Shown in pieces: positions 35,489 to 39,570 of a stretch of 39,570 nucleotides of DNA. The position numbers and the translations under genes were made by a program. The notes below the pieces were generated by a model. The model did no database searches and had not been told where the DNA came from. It saw only the letters and a program-made list of their open reading frames with translations. Source of the stretch: Euryarchaeota archaeon RBG_13_57_23. GTDB lineage: Archaea; Thermoplasmatota; Thermoplasmata; UBA10834. The stretch is from positions 5,130-44,699 of the forward strand of contig MGVW01000022.1 of the NCBI GenBank assembly GCA_001800675.1, read 5' to 3'. Positions within the stretch are counted from its first letter, which is position 1; each line of letters begins with the position of its first letter.

Positions 35489-37031
35489 CCTCATCGGTGC
35501 ACCCGGCCTGTCTCAGGAACTCCACGAACGCATCATGGTGTTGTTCAGTCCCCTGGCTCTCCAAAAGCCTCTGGGCATACTGTTTCAGGTGCTCCCCGTA
35601 CTGCCTCTCCTCATCGGTGTACTTCCACGATTTGGTGGTCACGCCAAGCGCAAGGTAGAACGCGTGGGCCATCGAACGAATCCGGTGGTCGGGTGATTTA
35701 TCACCGTCTATGACCGCAATCGCTCCAGTGGAGCCCTTCGTCTTGTACGACCTAGCTACGCTTTCGGCGAACGATCCATGCTGTGACAGGCCGGAGTAAG
35801 TCGGAATCCTGGAGGAGATGGCGTCGTGCTCCTCCTCCTTGAGGGCACTTCTGATGGCCTTCAGCGGCGATTTCTCGGTCTCAGGTCTTTCGAAGTACTT
35901 GTTCGCCAGCTTCTCTGAGACCACCGCTCTGAGCGAGTCATGACCGTGCTCCTTCCAGAATGTGGTCAGCAGCTTGTTCGCCGAATCAGATTGCTCCATC
36001 ACGACTGGATGTTTCACGTTCGCCAAGATCCCCTTGAGCGCCTTCATGTCTGTTTCGTCGGATGCGAGGTCGCTCACAAATGAATCGACGTCCTTGCCGT
36101 AACAAATCTCTCCGCGGACATACATCTTCTTGTCGAGTGTTTTGACCGATTCGAGCACATTCTGCATGTGCTTCTCGATGAGATCCTTGTTCCCGAGCTC
36201 GCCGTTCGCATACTTCTCCAAGAGTTCGCTGTCCACGGGACTGTCCAACAAGCCATTGCACGCCTTCTGCCCAGACTTGTCTCTCAGAGTCCTGACAACA
36301 TCGACGGTGAATTCGTCCAGTATCCGCGGAACGGCCATCCCCTGCGCCAGCTCGCCAAGGCTGTTCTTGATTTTCCCAGAGCATTGGTCACACAAGATGG
36401 TCTTCGCCTTCGCATTGACCCACTCGAATACCATGTGGTTCATGTTGGTCGGGGAGTGCGGACAGACGAACGAATCCCCTTCCCGTTTCGTGGCCCCGAC
36501 AGATTCTGAGGCCGTCTCGACATACTCTGTTGGAGGCTTTGGCGTTCGACCGGTGCAGATGAAATTGTCACCATATGAGTAGAAGTGCAATCCTTTCTTA
36601 TGGACGAGGTCGGCGACGCTCAGCACGCGCCATTTCGGAGAGTCGAAATTCTGCACGCCAATAAGCTTCTCTTTCGTGGTCTTTCCCCGGAGAGCGTACG
36701 CGACTGTTCCCGCAGGATAGGTCGCAGTCGCCAGGTACGGAGTCTTCTCCTCGTGCGCGAGCCCTATGGTGGCCGCGTACGCGCGCGCTAGCTTGTCGCC
36801 TCCGCGCGCTAACTTCGCCAACCTGACAGGGTCGTCCTTGAATCGTTGTATCTTCTCGATGCGCGCACGAGTTTTCTTGAACGGGCACGACCCGCAGTCT
36901 TCGGCGCAGTCGGGTAGGATGAGATCGGGGTCGTCCCTAAGCAGCTTCGCTTTCTCGCGGAGGTCCTTCTCCATGACCTTGGACGCTATCCTCGCCTTGA
37001 GTCTCAGCCGAGGGATCCCTTTCTTTCTCAT
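35475..37031 (-). CDS. Uncharacterised protein with CxxxCxxC and CxxC motifs
   Basis: 518-aa ORF; LPDCAEDCGSCPFKKTRARIEKI near N-terminus and TILCDQCSGK; no recognised enzymatic motif. Confidence 0.6.
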   Translation of the reverse strand: MRKKGIPRLRLKARIASKVMEKDLREKAKLLRDDPDLILPDCAEDCGSCPFKKTRARIEKIQRFKDDPVRLAKLARGGDKLARAYAATIGLAHEEKTPYLATATYPAGTVAYALRGKTTKEKLIGVQNFDSPKWRVLSVADLVHKKGLHFYSYGDNFICTGRTPKPPTEYVETASESVGATKREGDSFVCPHSPTNMNHMVFEWVNAKAKTILCDQCSGKIKNSLGELAQGMAVPRILDEFTVDVVRTLRDKSGQKACNGLLDSPVDSELLEKYANGELGNKDLIEKHMQNVLESVKTLDKKMYVRGEICYGKDVDSFVSDLASDETDMKALKGILANVKHPVVMEQSDSANKLLTTFWKEHGHDSLRAVVSEKLANKYFERPETEKSPLKAIRSALKEEEHDAISSRIPTYSGLSQHGSFAESVARSYKTKGSTGAIAVIDGDKSPDHRIRSMAHAFYLALGVTTKSWKYTDEERQYGEHLKQYAQRLLESQGTEQHHDAFVEFLRQAGCTDEVKRA

Positions 37032-37167
37032 GAGCGGCTCGGCATCGGATTATGACCGAGGGTAATAGCTTTTTTCGCGGTACCCCCACGGTCCTGCAGC
37101 AGCACGGCTGGAAAAGGATTATTAGTCTGGCTGTCCCATAAGGAAGGTGCGCGTTCGGAAGGGATAG

Positions 37168-37896
37168 ATGTCTAAGGAAGAGGACTCCGCCAGAGGCTAC
37201 ATCAAAGGTTTCCAAGAAGGCCTCCAGGAAGCTTGGGATGAGATCATCAAGCTCTCCACCAAGGGTTACACCCCCCGGGAGCTGCAGATCATGGCCAAGA
37301 CGAAGAAATCCATGGTCTTCCAGCGGGTCCAGCAGAAAGTTGACGAGATCGAACGTGCGCTCGGCAAGAGACTCACATCCCCGGAGGTCCCTATCACACA
37401 GCCGGTCGCGCAACCGGTACAGGCATTGCCTGGCTGGAGCTATGTGGTCAAGGAAGAACGGCCGGACAAGAGTTTCTCCCTTTTCACCAGCATTCTCTCT
37501 CAGGGGGGCAAAGGGCTCTGCATATCGCGAACTCACCCGGACGTGCTCAAGCAGAAGTACGGTTTCGATGCGGAATCGATCTGGTTGACGAAGACTGAGA
37601 CCGCCCAGCCATCCGCGGGACTGAAGTCAATTGAGTACGTTTCGCCAAACAACCTTGCCCGACTCGCGTCGTCCGTCAGGGACTTCCTCGCGAAGGGGCC
37701 GAACGGCGCGGTCATCATCGAGGGCCTTGAGTACCTCACAACTCAGAACGACTTCAGGAGCGTCCTCAAGTTCTTCCAGCTGATCAACGAGCAGGTCGTG
37801 CTCGACAAGGGATATCTGCTGGTACCTGTGGACGCCGCCACGATGGACCCGAAGGACTTCTCATTGATAGAGAGGGAGATGAGTCAGGTCCTCTAG
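37168..37896 (+). CDS. Soluble DUF835-like protein with N-terminal helical/HTH-like region
   Basis: GAVIIEGLEYLTTQNDFRSVLKFFQLINEQVVLDKGYLLVPVDAATMDPKDFSLIER resembles the C-terminus of 24100-25434; N-terminal KGYTPRELQIMAKTKKSMVFQRVQQKVDEIE. Confidence 0.65.
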   Translation: MSKEEDSARGYIKGFQEGLQEAWDEIIKLSTKGYTPRELQIMAKTKKSMVFQRVQQKVDEIERALGKRLTSPEVPITQPVAQPVQALPGWSYVVKEERPDKSFSLFTSILSQGGKGLCISRTHPDVLKQKYGFDAESIWLTKTETAQPSAGLKSIEYVSPNNLARLASSVRDFLAKGPNGAVIIEGLEYLTTQNDFRSVLKFFQLINEQVVLDKGYLLVPVDAATMDPKDFSLIEREMSQVL

Positions 37897-37908
37897 AACT
37901 CAAAAGAC

Positions 37909-38286
37909 TTAGGCGGGCTTTATCTCATCCCTGATGTATTTCATATACATTTCAGAGAACATACCCTCTCCGGGGTCGAACTCATGGCAGGGGTATTCCT
38001 TGCAGTCCGAGCACATGGACACGCCATGTTTTTCTGCGCAGTTGAGCTGCGTGCACCACTTGAGCATACCTTCCGCGGCTCTCTTGTCGGCCTGATATCT
38101 GCAGCCTAAGCAGATCCCCTTCTTGTACGCCAGGCAGAACCCACAGTAGAACCCACAGGGCCCTAACAGGTTCGAGTCGATGGATTTCTTCGCTCCTTTC
38201 TTCGAATGCCCTCGCTTCTTCACGAGCGGGCACAATGGGTCGCTTTTATTTGAGTATTTTGACGGCGAGTAGAACGGCCTGGGCAC
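37909..38286 (-). CDS. DUF3795-like Cys-rich protein
   Basis: GPCGFYCGFCLAYKKGICLGCRYQ...WCTQLNCAEKHGVSMCSDCKEYPC. Confidence 0.75.
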   Translation of the reverse strand: MPRPFYSPSKYSNKSDPLCPLVKKRGHSKKGAKKSIDSNLLGPCGFYCGFCLAYKKGICLGCRYQADKRAAEGMLKWCTQLNCAEKHGVSMCSDCKEYPCHEFDPGEGMFSEMYMKYIRDEIKPA

Positions 38287-38325
38287 CTACAACTGCTTTG
38301 AGCACCAGGTACGATGTGAGGAATG

Positions 38326-38400
38326 TGCTCCCGCCGGGATTCGAACCCGGGTATCCAGCTCGAAAGGCTGGAATGATTAACCGGACTACACTACGGGAGC
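38326..38400 (-). tRNA. tRNA-Glu(UUC)
   Basis: Reverse strand gctcccg...ccagc-ctttcga-gctgg (anticodon TTC)...cccgg-gttcgaa-tcccgg...cgggagc-a. Confidence 0.92.
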
Positions 38401-38491
38401 GTCAGGCGCGATTGTATGGCTATTTCGCCTTATGAACTGTCCATATTTAATGGTTCTCGGCGACCTCTCCTTGCTTTCGGAGCGACCCAGC

Positions 38492-38532
38492 GAGTGCCAA
38501 AGCTTAATGATAAGAGTGCCAATTCGGCACTC
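38492..38532. promoter_or_regulatory. Operator-like repeat set upstream of the ACT regulator
   Basis: GAGTGCCAA at 38492 and 38514, plus perfect inverted repeat GAGTGCC-AATTC-GGCACTC (38514-38532), ending 2 nt before the ATG. Confidence 0.6.
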
Positions 38533-38534
38533 GC

Positions 38535-39218
38535 ATGGAAGCGCCCAAGGTGAAGTCGAGCGCGGCCGAGTTGACAAGAAGATACATCGACCGCCATCCG
38601 AGCATCCGAGACTGCATCAGCAAGGATCTGATCAACTACTCTTCCCTGTCGCGACTCATCATGAAGGAGCTGGGGATCAAGAACGAGGAGGCAGTTTTGG
38701 CGGCGAGTAGGCGCTACGCGATGAAGCTCGCCAAGACAGATGCCGAGGGCGCGATTATCGATCTGTTCGAACAGAGTCGACTCGAGCTCAGGACCCGCAT
38801 CTGTATCGTAGTCGCCAAGAACGAATGGATAGTGTTGAAGAACCTGGATGATGTGGTCAAGAAATTCCTTGCTGAGAAGAGCACTATGCAGGTCCTTCAG
38901 AGCACGAACGCCATCACCGTGATATCGGAGGACAAACATCTGCCCGACATCACGAAAGCCATCGGTGGGGACCACATCATCACAGTAAAGGAGAACCTCG
39001 CCGAGATAACTGTCAAGAGCCCCCCCGATATCGAGGAGACTCCCGGGGCCTTCACTTACCTTATGACGATGCTGTCCGAGCAGGACATCAACCTGGTGGA
39101 GGCTGTGAGCTGCTACACTGACACGATCTTCATAGTCAGCAGGGAGGACATGATGCCAGCCTTCGACATTCTGTCGAAGGTGATCGAGGGAAGGATCATC
39201 CCGAACGATTCGCACTAG
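38535..39218 (+). CDS. ACT-domain-like regulatory protein
   Basis: HTH-like N-terminus, two ACT-like segments including TPGAFTYLMTMLSEQDINLVEAVSCYTDTIFIVSREDMMPAFDIL. Confidence 0.7.
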   Translation: MEAPKVKSSAAELTRRYIDRHPSIRDCISKDLINYSSLSRLIMKELGIKNEEAVLAASRRYAMKLAKTDAEGAIIDLFEQSRLELRTRICIVVAKNEWIVLKNLDDVVKKFLAEKSTMQVLQSTNAITVISEDKHLPDITKAIGGDHIITVKENLAEITVKSPPDIEETPGAFTYLMTMLSEQDINLVEAVSCYTDTIFIVSREDMMPAFDILSKVIEGRIIPNDSH

Positions 39219-39570
39219 CCTCGGAGCAGATCACCGATTTTCTCGGTCTGATGTCTCATACTGGCAACAGTGGACTCGTTTCTCGTGAGCGATGCAGCGG
39301 CATTGCTCATCTGCTTCGAGACGGACCTTGGAGAAGTCCCGCCGATGCCATCCCGTCGTGCAATTATGCTGTCGACGCTCAGGTAGTTCGATCTTACCTT
39401 TGCTTCGGAATACTTGCTCATGATGTTCCTGGCGAGCGCAAGGAATCTCGCATCGTCTCCATCCGCGTCAATTCCCTGCTGCTTGACGATGGCGTGGGCT
39501 TTTCGGAAGGGTACTCCCTTCTTTGTGAGGAAATCGGCGAGGTCGGTCGCGGTCATCAACCCGGCCTCGG
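39215..39570 (-). CDS. argH: Argininosuccinate lyase, C-terminal part (cut by window edge)
   Basis: TATDLADFLTKKGVPFRKAHAIVKQQG...LSVDSIIARRDGIGGTSPRSVSKQM. Confidence 0.85.
   Translation of the reverse strand, partial: EAGLMTATDLADFLTKKGVPFRKAHAIVKQQGIDADGDDARFLALARNIMSKYSEAKVRSNYLSVDSIIARRDGIGGTSPRSVSKQMSNAAASLTRNESTVASMRHQTEKIGDLLRG

Noticed and set aside
36880-36910. CxxxCxxC in the 518-aa protein as a radical SAM enzyme
   Set aside because: No GGE, glycine-rich or beta-barrel context seen; motif alone is not enough.
1-39570. Mobile elements, prophage, toxin-antitoxin or defence island
   Set aside because: No transposase, integrase, terminal repeats, phage genes or recognised defence domains were found; the gene content is mostly core archaeal.

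Overview
The window looks like chromosomal DNA from a euryarchaeon, probably Thermoplasmata-like (inference from a stand-alone 5S gene, archaeal TATA boxes, RadB, PCNA, TFS, eL42, eS27, aIF2-alpha, Nop10, Alba and IPK). Most of it is core metabolism and information processing: HAD hydrolase (partial), 5S rRNA, a dsrE-like/larE/larB cluster, Alba, an IPK/fni/prenyl-synthase operon, radB, bud32, rdgB, a KamA-type aminomutase, dph6, creatininase-like, rpiA, eL42/eS27e/aIF2a/nop10/PAC2, TFS, PCNA, purN, split transketolase plus transaldolase, a geranylgeranyl-reductase-like flavoprotein, a Taw2-like methyltransferase homologue, an ACT regulator and an argH fragment. There are three tRNAs: Pro(UGG), Tyr(GUA) with an intron, and Glu(UUC). 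I saw no mobile elements, CRISPR arrays or prophage. The most interesting parts are: (i) a 7TM / eight-Cys cluster / DUF835-like receptor next to a stand-alone CheY-like receiver, with a second soluble DUF835-like protein in the window; (ii) a 5S rRNA whose 3' half departs from canonical pairing and runs into three tandem hairpins; (iii) a hairpin-rich, possibly alternative-folding leader upstream of a membrane protein with a disordered basic tail; (iv) a run of uncharacterised secreted proteins (9-13 kb), including a Cys-rich tandem-repeat protein, with a shared upstream element and an operator-like palindrome; (v) an operator-like repeat set around the ACT-regulator promoter; (vi) a membrane/wHTH gene pair with no ordinary start codon at the junction. 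All identifications were made by eye from motifs; no database search was run.
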